Source of the DNA: Porphyromonadaceae bacterium COT-184 OH4590
GTDB taxonomy: Bacteria > Bacteroidota > Bacteroidia > Bacteroidales > Paludibacteraceae
Assembly: GCA_000768855.1 (NCBI GenBank)
Contig: JRAN01000030.1
Span: forward strand, 1 to 42,233
Direction: 5' to 3'
DNA: 42,233 bases
The notes under the pieces are model-generated. The model saw only the letters and a program-made list of their open reading frames with translations, was not told the origin of the DNA and did no database searches. A program made the position numbers and the translations under genes. This document shows, piece by piece, positions 24,824 through 34,621 of this stretch. Each line of letters opens with the position of its first letter. Positions within the stretch are counted from its first letter, which is position 1.

Positions 24824-26806
24824 ATGAACGATACAATAAAAATCGAAAACGGGGTATTCACAGTACCCGTACCTGATGGGCAACTCTCTGAAAAATGGAC
24901 TAACTACAAGTCTCATCAGAAATTGGTAAATCCGGCTAACAAACGCCGTTTGGATGTGATAGTGGTAGGTACCGGTCTTGCCGGTGCTTCGGCTGCTGCC
25001 TCTCTGGGCGAACTCGGATTCAACGTGCTTAACTTCTGCATTCAGGACTCACCTCGCAGAGCTCACTCTATCGCTGCTCAAGGGGGTATCAATGCAGCCA
25101 AAAACTACCAAAACGACGGCGACTCCGTATATCGCCTTTTCTATGATACTATCAAGGGAGGCGACTATCGCGCCCGTGAGGCTAACGTTTACCGTTTGGC
25201 TGAGGTAGCCAACGATATTATCGATCAATGTGTGGCTCAAGGTGTTCCTTTCGCTCGCGAATACGGTGGCTTGCTCGACAACCGCTCGTTTGGCGGTGCT
25301 CAGGTATCGCGAACATTCTATGCCAAAGGGCAAACAGGTCAGCAACTTCTGCTCGGTGCATATTCAGCCCTTTCGCGTCAGGTACACAAAGGAAGTGTAA
25401 AGCTATATCATCGCTACGAAATGCTCGATGTGGTATTGGTAAAAGACAAAAACGGTATCGAACGTGCAAGAGGTATCATTGCTCGTAACCTCGTTACCGG
25501 CAAACTCGAACGTTTCTTCGCTCACGCTGTGGTAATAGCCACAGGCGGTTACGGCAATGTATTCTTCCTTTCGACCAATGCTATGGCATCTAATGGCTCG
25601 GCTGCCGTACAGTGTTATAGAAAAGGTGCTTTCTTTGCAAACCCGTGTTTTGCTCAAATTCACCCGACATGTATTCCTGTTCACGGCGACTATCAGAGCA
25701 AACTTACCTTGATGTCGGAGTCGTTGCGTAACGACGGACGTATATGGGTGCCAAAGAAAAAAGAGGATGCCGAAGCCCTTCGTGCAGGCAAACTAAAACC
25801 GACACAGATAAAGGACGAAGACAGAGACTTCTATCTCGAACGTCGCTATCCTGCTTTCGGTAACCTTGTACCTCGCGATGTAGCATCACGTGCTGCAAAA
25901 GAACGTTGTGATGCAGGTTTTGGTGTAAATAACACAGGTTTGGCTGTGTTCCTTGACTTCAAATATGCTATCGAACGCCTGGGAAGAGATGCGGTAGAAG
26001 CTCGTTACGGCAATTTATTCCAGATGTATGAAAAAATTGTAGATGAAAATCCTTACGAAACACCAATGATGATATTCCCTGCTATTCACTATACAATGGG
26101 TGGTATCTGGGTCGATTATGAGCTACAGACCTCTATTAAAGGTTTGTTTGCTATCGGTGAAGCTAACTTCTCCGACCATGGTGCAAATCGCCTTGGAGCA
26201 TCGGCGCTTATGCAGGGTTTAGCTGATGGTTATTTTGTATTGCCATATACTATTCAAAACTATTTGGCAGACCAAATACAAGAGCCGCGACTAAGCACCG
26301 AATTGCCTGAATTTGTAAAGGCAGAACAAGATATTAAAGATAAGATTACTCGTCTGTTGAACATAAAAGGAAAACGCTCTGTCGATTCGTTACACAAAGA
26401 GCTTGGACAGGTGATGTGGGACAACGTAGGTATGGCTCGTACAGAAGCATCTCTCAAAGAGGCTTTGGTGAGAATCAAAGAGATAAAGAAAGAGTTCTGG
26501 AACAATGTATATATACCCGGCGACTCTGCCTCGATGAACGTTGAACTCGAAAAGGCTCTCCGCTTGGCTGACTTCCTCGATGTAGGATACCTTATGGCTC
26601 TCGACGGATTGAACCGCAACGAGTCGTGTGGAGGACATTTTCGCGAAGAGTATCAGACTGAAGAGGGCGAAGCTCTCCGTCATGATGACAAATACTCTTA
26701 CGCTGCTTGCTGGCAGTACAGAGGCGAAGACCAAGACCCTGAATTATTTAAAGAAGACTTAACATACGAATTTACCGTTCGTGCACAACGTAACTATAAA
26801 TCTTAA
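24824..26806 (+). CDS. frdA: Fumarate reductase/succinate dehydrogenase flavoprotein subunit
   Basis: Catalytic subunit with covalently bound FAD that interconverts fumarate and succinate. Seen: the dinucleotide-binding [20 protein letters not shown], the FAD attachment segment [17 protein letters not shown] (His in SIAAQGG context), active-site strands [11 protein letters not shown] and [16 protein letters not shown] (Arg), and [20 protein letters not shown] followed by [21 protein letters not shown]. The 660-residue length is normal for this class. It is 72 bases after frdC and 8 before frdB. Confidence 0.95.
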   Translation: MNDTIKIENGVFTVPVPDGQLSEKWTNYKSHQKLVNPANKRRLDVIVVGTGLAGASAAASLGELGFNVLNFCIQDSPRRAHSIAAQGGINAAKNYQNDGDSVYRLFYDTIKGGDYRAREANVYRLAEVANDIIDQCVAQGVPFAREYGGLLDNRSFGGAQVSRTFYAKGQTGQQLLLGAYSALSRQVHKGSVKLYHRYEMLDVVLVKDKNGIERARGIIARNLVTGKLERFFAHAVVIATGGYGNVFFLSTNAMASNGSAAVQCYRKGAFFANPCFAQIHPTCIPVHGDYQSKLTLMSESLRNDGRIWVPKKKEDAEALRAGKLKPTQIKDEDRDFYLERRYPAFGNLVPRDVASRAAKERCDAGFGVNNTGLAVFLDFKYAIERLGRDAVEARYGNLFQMYEKIVDENPYETPMMIFPAIHYTMGGIWVDYELQTSIKGLFAIGEANFSDHGANRLGASALMQGLADGYFVLPYTIQNYLADQIQEPRLSTELPEFVKAEQDIKDKITRLLNIKGKRSVDSLHKELGQVMWDNVGMARTEASLKEALVRIKEIKKEFWNNVYIPGDSASMNVELEKALRLADFLDVGYLMALDGLNRNESCGGHFREEYQTEEGEALRHDDKYSYAACWQYRGEDQDPELFKEDLTYEFTVRAQRNYKS

Positions 26807-26814
26807 TATCAATT

Positions 26815-27570
26815 ATGGAAAAAAGCATAAATATAAAAGTAAAAGTATGGCGTCAGGCAGGACCTAAAGTAAAGGGTATGTTTGAAACCTATGAGCTAAA
26901 CAATATATCTACTGATGCTTCGTTCTTGGAGATGATAGATATTCTCAACGAGCAATTGGTAAAAGAACACAAAGAGCCTGTAGCATTCGACCACGATTGC
27001 CGTGAAGGTATTTGCGGTATGTGTTCGCTATATATCAACGGACATCCTCACGGTCCCGACCAGGAGGTAACCACTTGTCAGCTTCACATGCGTAAGTTCC
27101 ATGATGGACAGGTAATCACGATAGAGCCTTGGCGTAGCCGTGCCTTCCCGATTATCAAGGACCTTATGGTTGACCGCAATGCTTATGATAAGATTATTCA
27201 AGCAGGTGGTTATGTGAGTGTTAATACAGGAGGTATCCCTGATGCTAACGCTATTCCGATACCTAAGCCAAAGGCTGACGAGGCAATGGATGCTGCGTCG
27301 TGTATCGGTTGCGGAGCTTGTGCCGCTGCTTGTAAAAACGGCTCTGCAATGCTGTTTGTGGCCGCCAAGGTAAGCCAGCTTGCTTTGTTGCCTCAGGGTC
27401 AGGTCGAAAGAGCTGCTCGTGCAAAAGCAATGGTAGCTAAAATGGACGAACTCGGATTTGGTAACTGTACCAATACAGGTGCTTGTGCCGCAGAATGTCC
27501 TAAATCAGTATCACTGATACATATAGCTCGCCTCAATAGAGAGTATCTCGGTGCTAAGTTTAAAGATTGA
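26815..27570 (+). CDS. frdB: Fumarate reductase/succinate dehydrogenase iron-sulfur subunit
   Basis: Transfers electrons between FrdA and the FrdC haems. The N-terminal 2Fe-2S domain has [20 protein letters not shown] and a fourth Cys in TTCQLHM; the C-terminal domain carries [17 protein letters not shown] and [16 protein letters not shown] for the 4Fe-4S and 3Fe-4S clusters. 251 residues is the usual Bacteroidota size. Last gene of the operon, followed at once by a strong terminator. Confidence 0.95.
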   Translation: MEKSINIKVKVWRQAGPKVKGMFETYELNNISTDASFLEMIDILNEQLVKEHKEPVAFDHDCREGICGMCSLYINGHPHGPDQEVTTCQLHMRKFHDGQVITIEPWRSRAFPIIKDLMVDRNAYDKIIQAGGYVSVNTGGIPDANAIPIPKPKADEAMDAASCIGCGACAAACKNGSAMLFVAAKVSQLALLPQGQVERAARAKAMVAKMDELGFGNCTNTGACAAECPKSVSLIHIARLNREYLGAKFKD

Positions 27571-27574
27571 TATA

Positions 27575-27602
27575 AAAAGCTACCTTGCGGGGTAGCTTTT
27601 TT
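27575..27602 (+). terminator. Intrinsic terminator of frdCAB
   Basis: AAAAGCTACC (27575-27584), loop TTGCGG, GGTAGCTTTT (27591-27600), continuing in T; it starts 5 bases after the frdB stop. Confidence 0.85.
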
Positions 27603-27853
27603 ATATATAATGTTTTGATATCTTTTGGTTCTTTCAGGAGGGTAATTGGTTATTCGGTGGATAATAGGGGGATAAACAAGACCACCAACAACTCAAAAGC
27701 CAATAAACTGCTAAATTATGACAATAAATACTAAACATCAATTATATGAATTGGTTTCAATAATTTATTGTCTTCTTCTCGTCATTCATTCGAAGGTAAT
27801 AATCCTATAAAAATGTTACACAACCTAACCAATCACACTACACTCTATTATCC

Positions 27854-28669
27854 TCATAAAGTAATCACAACGAAAATATAGGCAGGAATTATAGCGAATA
27901 TTACACTGTCGAGACGGTCGAGTAGTCCGCCGTGTCCGGGCATAATATTGCCGGAATCTTTTACTCCTATTGTACGTTTTAATAGACTCTCGAATAGATC
28001 GCCCAATGTGCCGAAACCCACTATGATAAGGGCAAATACCATCCAATGTGTAAGAGTGAAATTGGGGGTAATGGTATGTCCGCTAAACTGGTTGAATACG
28101 AAAACTACTGCCAATGCCCCTATAATCCCGCCAAAGAAGCCTTCCCACGATTTGTTGGGCGATATACGAGGGAAAAGTTTATGCTTACCGATTAGAGAAC
28201 CGATGAGATAGGCGAATGTGTCGTTTGTCCAGATTATCACAAACACGGCCAATAAAAGGTATGGGTTGATATAGAATAGATTAGCCATAAGAGTAAAAGG
28301 TAATACTACATATATCTGTCCGAAAATACTGTAAACAGTATTATTTATGGGGTTGAGTGTTTTACGGAATATCTCTGTTATTCCAAAAGAAAAGATAAAC
28401 AGCAAATATACCGATATAGCTATTGGTAGCGATACAGTATTGAAGTAGAATGGCAAAAATGCTATAATGCCTCCCAAAGCACCAAGCCACGGGAGGGTTT
28501 TTACGCCATCGAGTTTGTTTGCAAGAGTGTGATACTCAAACAACGAGAAGGTAGCCAAAAGAGAAAAGACCACCGAAAACGACATGCCGCCACGCATTAT
28601 TGCACCCACTATAAGAGCAATATAGACCAAGCCGCTTGCCGACCGAATAATTATAGTTGTGATATTCAT
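27854..28669 (-). CDS. cdsA: Phosphatidate cytidylyltransferase CdsA
   Basis: CdsA makes CDP-diacylglycerol from phosphatidic acid and CTP in the inner membrane. The 271-residue protein has about eight membrane spans and the C-terminal family signature: SPNKSWEGFFGG, then GDLFESLLKRTIGVKDSGN and MPGHGGLLDRLDS (metal-binding Asp). Transcribed divergently from carB, with a TAACTTTG box at 28710-28717. No ftsH, a common partner in this phylum, is adjacent. Confidence 0.93.
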   Translation of the reverse strand: MNITTIIIRSASGLVYIALIVGAIMRGGMSFSVVFSLLATFSLFEYHTLANKLDGVKTLPWLGALGGIIAFLPFYFNTVSLPIAISVYLLFIFSFGITEIFRKTLNPINNTVYSIFGQIYVVLPFTLMANLFYINPYLLLAVFVIIWTNDTFAYLIGSLIGKHKLFPRISPNKSWEGFFGGIIGALAVVFVFNQFSGHTITPNFTLTHWMVFALIIVGFGTLGDLFESLLKRTIGVKDSGNIMPGHGGLLDRLDSVIFAIIPAYIFVVITL

Positions 28670-28705
28670 AAGACTGATGATTTTTGTTGAAACAATTTCA
28701 TTCTA

Positions 28706-28737
28706 TTTGCAAAGTTATTAAAAAATCATTAATTTTG
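28706..28737 (+). promoter_or_regulatory. Promoter of the carB leader
   Basis: TTTG at 28706-28709, a 20-base spacer and TAATTTTG at 28730-28737. Transcription would start near 28744, about 170 bases before carB. Confidence 0.6.
28710..28717 (-). promoter_or_regulatory. Promoter -7 box of cdsA
   Basis: Minus-strand TAACTTTG, 41 bases before the cdsA ATG; it lies directly between the two elements of the divergent carB promoter, so the two promoters overlap physically. Confidence 0.6.
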
Positions 28738-28746
28738 CCCTTCGAA

Positions 28747-28854
28747 ATGAGATTATATTATCAAATAACAGACATTCTGATAAATAGCGACATACAGCAT
28801 AGAAGTTGTATGACTTATTTTATTTTTTCAAACACAAAAAGAGTAATCGGCTAA
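28747..28854 (+). CDS. Leader peptide ORF of carB (35 codons)
   Basis: An ATG three bases after the predicted transcription start opens a 35-codon frame (MRLYYQITDILINSDIQHRS at its start) that stops at TAA 28852-28854, inside the terminator loop. The RNA just before the terminator is very U-rich (28814-28828). The position of the stop within the hairpin suggests a role in attenuation rather than a functional peptide. Inference; there is no homology evidence. Confidence 0.4.
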   Translation: MRLYYQITDILINSDIQHRSCMTYFIFSNTKRVIG

Positions 28855-28879
28855 TTTTTAAAAGGTTACTCTTTTTTTT
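28836..28879 (+). terminator. Leader terminator (attenuator) upstream of carB
   Basis: AAAAAGAGTAA (28836-28846) pairs with TTACTCTTTTT (28866-28876), eleven perfect pairs, continuing into a T run to 28879. It lies in the transcribed leader 33 bases before the carB ATG, so it must be bypassed for carB expression. Confidence 0.65.
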
Positions 28880-28912
28880 AGAATTATCGTAAAAAAACGT
28901 AAAAAATATACA

Positions 28913-31900
28913 ATGAAACGTACAGATATTAAAAAAGTGATGGTAATAGGTTCGGGACCTATTGTAATAGGACAAGCAGCTGAGTTCGATTATGCCGGCA
29001 CACAAGCTTGTCTGGCTCTCAAAGAGGAGGGGTATGAGGTAATATTGGTAAACTCAAACCCGGCTACTATTATGACCGATACCAACATTGCCGACAAGGT
29101 CTATATGGAGCCGCTTACGTTGGAGTATGTGGCTAAGATTATAAGGTTTGAGCGTCCCGATGCCATTGTTCCCGGACTTGGCGGGCAGACAGGGCTTAAC
29201 CTCGCTGTACAGCTTGCCAAAAAGGGTATCCTTGAAGAGTGCGACGTGGAGATACTCGGCACATCGTTTCAGAGTATAGAGAAGGCAGAAGACCGCGAAC
29301 TCTTCAAAGAGCTTTGTCAGAGTCTTGGCGAACCTGTTTTGCCCTCTGTTATTGCCAACTCTATGGAAGAGGGACTTTCAGCTGCCGAAGATATAGGCTA
29401 TCCTGTGGTGCTACGTCCTGCTTTTACGCTTGGAGGCACAGGTGGTGGTTTTGCCGAAAACGAAGAGGAGTTTCGCGAGGTAATGCGTAATGCTCTGTCG
29501 TTATCGCCTGTACATCAGGTTTTGGTCGAAAAGTCGATAAAAGGCTTTAAAGAGATTGAATATGAGGTTGTTAGAGATAAAAATGATACAGCCATTGCTA
29601 TATGTAATATGGAGAATATCGACCCCGTGGGCGTTCATACGGGCGATTCGATGGTCGTTTGCCCTTCACAGACATTGACCAACAAAGAGTATCAACTCCT
29701 TCGCGACTCAGCCCTCAAAATTATTCGTGCCTTAAAGATAGAGGGCGGTTGCAATGTGCAGTTTGCTCTCGACCCATTGAGTTTCAACTACTACCTTATC
29801 GAGGTCAATCCTCGTGTGAGCCGCAGTTCGGCGTTGGCATCGAAGGCGAGTGGTTATCCGATAGCACGCGTAAGTGCCAAAATCGCTGTGGGTCTTACCC
29901 TCGACGAGATACAGCTCGACAATACACCGGCAAGTTTTGAGCCAGCATTAGACTATATCGTTACCAAAATAGCTCGTTTCCCATTCGATAAATTCTCGGA
30001 AGCATCCAATACACTCGGTACTCAGATGAAAGCTACAGGCGAAGTAATGTCGATCGGTCGTACAATGGAGGAGAGTCTGCTTAAGGCTGTGAGAGGTTTA
30101 GAAACAGGCGTTTGTCATATCTGGCACAAAAAGTTTGATGACAAAGACAACGATTTTCTAATTGCCTACATACGTCAAGCTACCGACGACAGGCTCTATG
30201 CCATTGCTCAACTTATCCGCAACGGTATCGACTTGGGTATGATATACAATGCCACCAAGATTGATATGTTTTTTCTGGAAAAGATAAAAAACATTGTGGA
30301 GTACGAACATACTGTAAAAGAACATCCTAATGATATTGCTGTGCTGAATGATGCAAAAAAGATAGGTTTTAGCGACAAATATATAGCCCTTTGTTGGTCG
30401 AGAGAGGAGCGTATTGTTGACGAACTTGATATTTTCCGTCTTCGTAAAGAGCATAATATCTTCCCAGTATATAAAATGATAGATACCTGTGCAAGTGAAT
30501 TTTCGGCATATATACCATATTTCTACTCTACTTACGAAGAGGAAAATGAGTCGATTGTATCTGATAAAAAGAAGATAGTTGTTCTCGGTTCAGGACCTAT
30601 ACGTATAGGGCAAGGGATAGAGTTTGATTACTCTACCGTTCATGCTATATGGACTATACAAGATGCGGGTTATGAAGCAATTATTATCAATAATAATCCT
30701 GAAACCGTGTCAACCGATTATGCCACATCTGACAAACTTTATTTTGAGCCGCTTACAGTAGAAGATACCATGAATATAATAGAGCTCGAAAAGCCCGATG
30801 GTGTGATAGTTACACTCGGAGGACAGACTGCAATCAACCTTGCCGAACCATTGCATCGTCTTGGTGTGAAGATAATAGGCACCGACGTTGATGCCATCGA
30901 TAAAGCCGAGAATCGCGATAGTTTTGAGCGTATTATGAGCAACCTCGGCATACCGCAGCCCAAAGGACATGCTGTTACTAATATTGAAGACGGTTGCAAG
31001 ACGGCTAACGCTATTGGCTATCCTGTGTTGGTACGTCCGAGTTTTGTACTTGGCGGACGAGCTATGAGGATAGTAAACAATGAGGAGAGTTTGAAAAAAT
31101 ATCTGCAAACAGCGGTAGAAATCAATGTAAATCAGCCTGTTTTGGTGGATAAGTACATTTCCGGCAAAGAGCTCGAAGTGGACGCAATATGCGATGGAGT
31201 TGATGTATTTATACCAGGTATAATGGAACATGTGGAGCGTACCGGCATCCATTCCGGTGATAGTATTTCGGTGTATCCCACATTTTCGGTGTCCCAGAAG
31301 GTAAAAGATAAAATCATCGACTACTCTGTAAAACTCGGCTTGGAGATAGGCATAAAAGGACTCTTCAATATTCAGTTTATAGCTGATACCAACGATGATG
31401 TGTTTGTTATTGAAGTAAATCCGCGTTCGAGCCGTACCGTGCCGTTTCTCAGCAAAGCCACAGGGGTACAGATGGCAGATATAGCCACTCGCGTTCAACT
31501 TGGACAGTCGCTCAAAGAACAGGGTATCAGCGAGGTGTATCACAAGGAGAAAGAGAGTTGGTTTGTAAAGGCACCTGCCTTTTCGTTTAGCAAGATACGC
31601 GGAATGGACGCTTACCTCTCGCCCGAGATGAAATCGACAGGTGAGGCTATCGGTTACGACAAATCGCTTACCCGTGCTTTGTATAAAGCATTGCGTTCGT
31701 CGGGAATGAATGTGGCAAACTATGGCACTATACTTGTTACCATCGCCGATTGCGACAAACCCAGAGCGTTGCCGCTTGTAAAACGCTTCTACGATTTGGG
31801 ATTCAATATCGAGGCTACCAAAGGCACTGCCAAGTTTCTAAAAGATAATGGAATACGTACGCGTGTAAGGAAAAAATTGTCGGAGGGTTCGAGCGAGATG

Positions 31901-32107
31901 TTCGACTCTATTCGTCAAGGACACGTTAGTTATGTGATTAATACTATTGATATTAACAAAAATATGACCACCGAAGACGGCTTCCAAATACGCCGCTGTG
32001 CAGTGGAAAACAACGTGGCAATGTTTACCTCACTCGAAACCGTGAAAGTACTCCTCGACGTACTCGAAGAGATAACGCTTGGAGTATCGACCATTGATAA
32101 AATGTAG
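28913..32107 (+). CDS. carB: Carbamoyl-phosphate synthase large subunit
   Basis: CarB makes carbamoyl phosphate for pyrimidine and arginine synthesis, with ammonia from CarA. The 1064-residue protein contains both homologous ATP-grasp halves: [20 protein letters not shown] near the N-terminus and its repeat [20 protein letters not shown] near residue 560, NPATIMTD / NPETVSTDY, and the ATP-grasp loops with [19 protein letters not shown] and [20 protein letters not shown]. The C-terminal MGS-like allosteric domain ends the protein. carA is not adjacent. The leader contains an attenuator-like terminator. Confidence 0.95.
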   Translation: MKRTDIKKVMVIGSGPIVIGQAAEFDYAGTQACLALKEEGYEVILVNSNPATIMTDTNIADKVYMEPLTLEYVAKIIRFERPDAIVPGLGGQTGLNLAVQLAKKGILEECDVEILGTSFQSIEKAEDRELFKELCQSLGEPVLPSVIANSMEEGLSAAEDIGYPVVLRPAFTLGGTGGGFAENEEEFREVMRNALSLSPVHQVLVEKSIKGFKEIEYEVVRDKNDTAIAICNMENIDPVGVHTGDSMVVCPSQTLTNKEYQLLRDSALKIIRALKIEGGCNVQFALDPLSFNYYLIEVNPRVSRSSALASKASGYPIARVSAKIAVGLTLDEIQLDNTPASFEPALDYIVTKIARFPFDKFSEASNTLGTQMKATGEVMSIGRTMEESLLKAVRGLETGVCHIWHKKFDDKDNDFLIAYIRQATDDRLYAIAQLIRNGIDLGMIYNATKIDMFFLEKIKNIVEYEHTVKEHPNDIAVLNDAKKIGFSDKYIALCWSREERIVDELDIFRLRKEHNIFPVYKMIDTCASEFSAYIPYFYSTYEEENESIVSDKKKIVVLGSGPIRIGQGIEFDYSTVHAIWTIQDAGYEAIIINNNPETVSTDYATSDKLYFEPLTVEDTMNIIELEKPDGVIVTLGGQTAINLAEPLHRLGVKIIGTDVDAIDKAENRDSFERIMSNLGIPQPKGHAVTNIEDGCKTANAIGYPVLVRPSFVLGGRAMRIVNNEESLKKYLQTAVEINVNQPVLVDKYISGKELEVDAICDGVDVFIPGIMEHVERTGIHSGDSISVYPTFSVSQKVKDKIIDYSVKLGLEIGIKGLFNIQFIADTNDDVFVIEVNPRSSRTVPFLSKATGVQMADIATRVQLGQSLKEQGISEVYHKEKESWFVKAPAFSFSKIRGMDAYLSPEMKSTGEAIGYDKSLTRALYKALRSSGMNVANYGTILVTIADCDKPRALPLVKRFYDLGFNIEATKGTAKFLKDNGIRTRVRKKLSEGSSEMFDSIRQGHVSYVINTIDINKNMTTEDGFQIRRCAVENNVAMFTSLETVKVLLDVLEEITLGVSTIDKM

Positions 32108-32233
32108 AAGTCGCTTAAATAGCGGTTAGTGTGCGAATACTTAAGCAATATAAATGTACCTTGAAGGTAATATACCAACATCTTGGGGCGGAAAACTATT
32201 GCTTCAATGTATTGATTAACCTAAATTTTGTAT

Positions 32234-32241
32234 TATCTTTG
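32234..32241 (+). promoter_or_regulatory. Promoter -7 box of rnpB
   Basis: TATCTTTG ends 6 bases before the predicted 5' end of the RNase P RNA. Confidence 0.65.
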
Positions 32242-32247
32242 TAAAAT

Positions 32248-32592
32248 AGTAGAACGGTTTGTCGCCTCGAATATTTTTGGGGAGGAAAGTCCGGGCAACA
32301 TAGAGCAGCATACTTCCTAACAGGAAGTCGGTCGTGAGATCGAATTAGCGTAACAGAAAATAACCGCCTGCTATAGAGGTAAGGGTGAAAAGGCAGGGTA
32401 AGAGCCTACCGATTGTTTGGTAACAAACAATGCCGTACGCATTATGTGTTGAAAGTTCAAGTATACCGACGTTATAGGGTTGCTCGCCCGAGTCGGAGGG
32501 TAGAACGATAGAGACAGTCAGCGATGCCTGTCCAAGATAAATGACAAACGCCCTTGTGTAAGGGTACAGAATCCGGCTTATAGTTCTACTAT
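32248..32592 (+). ncRNA. rnpB: RNase P RNA, class A
   Basis: The catalytic RNA that matures tRNA 5' ends. The two universally conserved blocks are present: GAGGAAAGTCCGGGC near 32281 and ACAGAATCCGGCTTATAG near 32567. The 5' AGTAGAAC (32248-32255) pairs with GTTCTACT (32583-32590) to form P1, and a T7 run follows, serving as terminator. The internal TAGAACGATAGAGACAGT segment also fits. Ends are set by P1 and may be off by a few bases. Confidence 0.92.
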
Positions 32593-32618
32593 TTTTTTAA
32601 CAATGTGTTGAATAAATT

Positions 32619-33971
32619 ATGGATAATGAGAACAAAAAACCAATCGGTATTTTCGGCAAAGTAGAGTATCTGTTTAAAAAGATAATTCACTTTTTGACAC
32701 ACGAAATATGGAACATCGGCGATAGAAATCTGTCAAAAACCAAGGTCCTGTTATTCAATTTGTTGAAAAAAATAATTCTATCCATAAAAGGATTTACCAA
32801 AAGCGAATTGATGGTAAAATCGACCTCTCTGTCGTTTCGTACCGTACTCGCATTGGTTCCTGTACTTGCCATTATTATTGCTGTCGGGCGTGGATTTGGT
32901 ATATCTGATAGAGTCAATAATGCCATTATCGAAGCTCTTAGAGGACAAAACGAACTTGTACCTTACATTACCCGATTTATCGACAACTACCTCGAACAGA
33001 TGTCTGGAGGTGTGGTTATAGGTATAGGTATAGTGTTTTTGCTTTGGACGGTTATCAGTACGTTTCAGGAGATAGAAGAGAGTTTCAATAAAATATGGAA
33101 TGTGGAAAAATCGCGTTCGTTTTTTCACCAATTTACCACATACATTGCTCTTATAGTGGTGGCACCTATATTGATAAGTCTTGCAAGCGGTTTTTCGATA
33201 TATATCAATAGCCGTATGAATTCGGTTTTGGGCGATTTTTATTCGCCTCTAAACAATTTTTTGATGAGGGTGTTGCCCTTTTTCTTCTATTGGTTGCTAT
33301 TTGCCCTTCTCTATTTTGTAGTGCCTAATACTAAGGTAAAGTTTGTTCATGCACTATTTGCAGGTATTGTGTGTGGTACTATTTTTCAACTGTTTCAGTA
33401 TTTGTATATTAATGGTCAGATAAATCTATCTCGTTATAATTCTGTATATGGTACTTTTGCGGCTATTCCTCTTTTTTTCTTTTGGTTGCAAATATCGTGG
33501 CTTATTGTGTTGTATGGTGCCGAATTGTCGTTTGTCAGTCAAAACCTCCAAGATAAGTATTACGAATACGAAAAAGAGAATACTTCGAGACGTTTTATGG
33601 ATTTTGTGTTGATATTGGTAAGTAAAATCATAATAAAACGATTTGAAGACGGACTGCCATCCGTATCTGCCGAATATATAGCAAACCAAAGCAATCTGCC
33701 TATACGTATGGTAAACGATGCTCTAAAAAAGCTATTGCAAATAAATATAATAGTGGGCATAATAGACGAAAAAAACAACCATACCTATATGCCTGCTATG
33801 GATATAAATAGAATTTCGGTAGCAATGATTTTGAGTAGAGTAGAAAATACAGGTAAAGAGAACTATGGCATCAAATACGATAATCATCATTCGCAAATGT
33901 GGTCGCTAATAAAAGACCTTAAAGAGAAGACGATAACAAACTCCAAAGAGATACTTATAAAAGACTTATAA
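32619..33971 (+). CDS. YihY/BrkB family inner-membrane protein with C-terminal winged-helix-like domain
   Basis: The YihY family was once misnamed ribonuclease BN; its actual function is unknown. The 450-residue protein has a basic N-terminus, then about six spans from residue 68 (SLSFRTVLALVPVLAIIIAV) to about 305, with the family motif LLWTVISTFQEIEESFNKIW and PNTKVKFVHALFAGIVCGTIF. The C-terminal ~120 residues (SAEYIANQSNLPIRMVNDAL) look like a winged-helix domain, common in Bacteroidota members. Starts 27 bases after rnpB, so it may be expressed by read-through or from a promoter not seen. Confidence 0.88.
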   Translation: MDNENKKPIGIFGKVEYLFKKIIHFLTHEIWNIGDRNLSKTKVLLFNLLKKIILSIKGFTKSELMVKSTSLSFRTVLALVPVLAIIIAVGRGFGISDRVNNAIIEALRGQNELVPYITRFIDNYLEQMSGGVVIGIGIVFLLWTVISTFQEIEESFNKIWNVEKSRSFFHQFTTYIALIVVAPILISLASGFSIYINSRMNSVLGDFYSPLNNFLMRVLPFFFYWLLFALLYFVVPNTKVKFVHALFAGIVCGTIFQLFQYLYINGQINLSRYNSVYGTFAAIPLFFFWLQISWLIVLYGAELSFVSQNLQDKYYEYEKENTSRRFMDFVLILVSKIIIKRFEDGLPSVSAEYIANQSNLPIRMVNDALKKLLQINIIVGIIDEKNNHTYMPAMDINRISVAMILSRVENTGKENYGIKYDNHHSQMWSLIKDLKEKTITNSKEILIKDL

Positions 33972-34000
33972 TTTCGTTTTTGTGTAGAATTCATCTATTA

Positions 34001-34525
34001 TTATTTAAGCATGAAACGTATAGGTTGACTGTATGATACCGATACCGGAATACCTTTGTGTTTGGCAGGAGTGAACAGAGGTAATTTCTCTATTATTTCT
34101 CTCGCTTTATTGTTGAGTATTTGGTGTTCTCCTATTACATCTAATATCTCGACTTTACCATCGGTATTAATCTTGAATAAAACATTTACTCTGCCTTGTA
34201 TGCCATTCTCTAAAGCCAAGTCGGGATAAGAAAAGTTGTAGAGAATGTGTTGATGCATATGTTGTTGAAAACATTGTTGGTTTTCCTCTTTGGTTGCATC
34301 TTTACACTGTTCGAATCGCGGAAATTCATCTACTGCATACAATTGCATCACAGTATCATTGGCAATATTTTTTGTTATTGTCGTGAGAGTATCCGATGCC
34401 GAAAATACTTCGATGATAGATTGCCGTTTCTCATAATAGTTATATTCACTGTTGGCTCTTGCTTTGGTTGATACGGCTAACAGAATTGCTATAACAGATA
34501 TTGTAGTCAATAAAGCTCTTTTCAT
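34001..34525 (-). CDS. Small exported protein with TonB C-terminal domain
   Basis: The ATG at 34523-34525 is the start; an upstream in-frame ATG at 34550-34552 lies at the -7 box and cannot be used. A signal peptide (residues 1-24, LLTTISVIAILLAVSTKARA) is followed by a segment with EFPRFEQCKDATKEENQQCF and a TonB C-terminal domain (GIQGRVNVLFKINTDGKVEI, LPLFTPAKHKGIPV). There is no membrane anchor or proline linker. The FP.F.GG-like start and the paired Cys are typical of Bacteroidota TonB-C proteins of unknown role. Confidence 0.8.
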   Translation of the reverse strand: MKRALLTTISVIAILLAVSTKARANSEYNYYEKRQSIIEVFSASDTLTTITKNIANDTVMQLYAVDEFPRFEQCKDATKEENQQCFQQHMHQHILYNFSYPDLALENGIQGRVNVLFKINTDGKVEILDVIGEHQILNNKAREIIEKLPLFTPAKHKGIPVSVSYSQPIRFMLK

Positions 34526-34551
34526 ATAATCTATTTGATAAAAAAAACTCA

Positions 34552-34559
34552 CAAAGTTA
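34552..34559 (-). promoter_or_regulatory. Promoter -7 box of the small TonB-C gene
   Basis: Minus-strand TAACTTTG, 27 bases before the ATG at 34525; this decides the start codon. Confidence 0.55.
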
Positions 34560-34621
34560 GCAAATAAAACTAAATAATATTATCTATATAATTAATCTTG
34601 AAATCTGCCTTTTATAATTGT

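Noticed and set aside
30710-31543. 277-codon frame antisense to carB
   Set aside because: Shadow of the carB coding frame; the His/Tyr-rich composition is typical of antisense frames.
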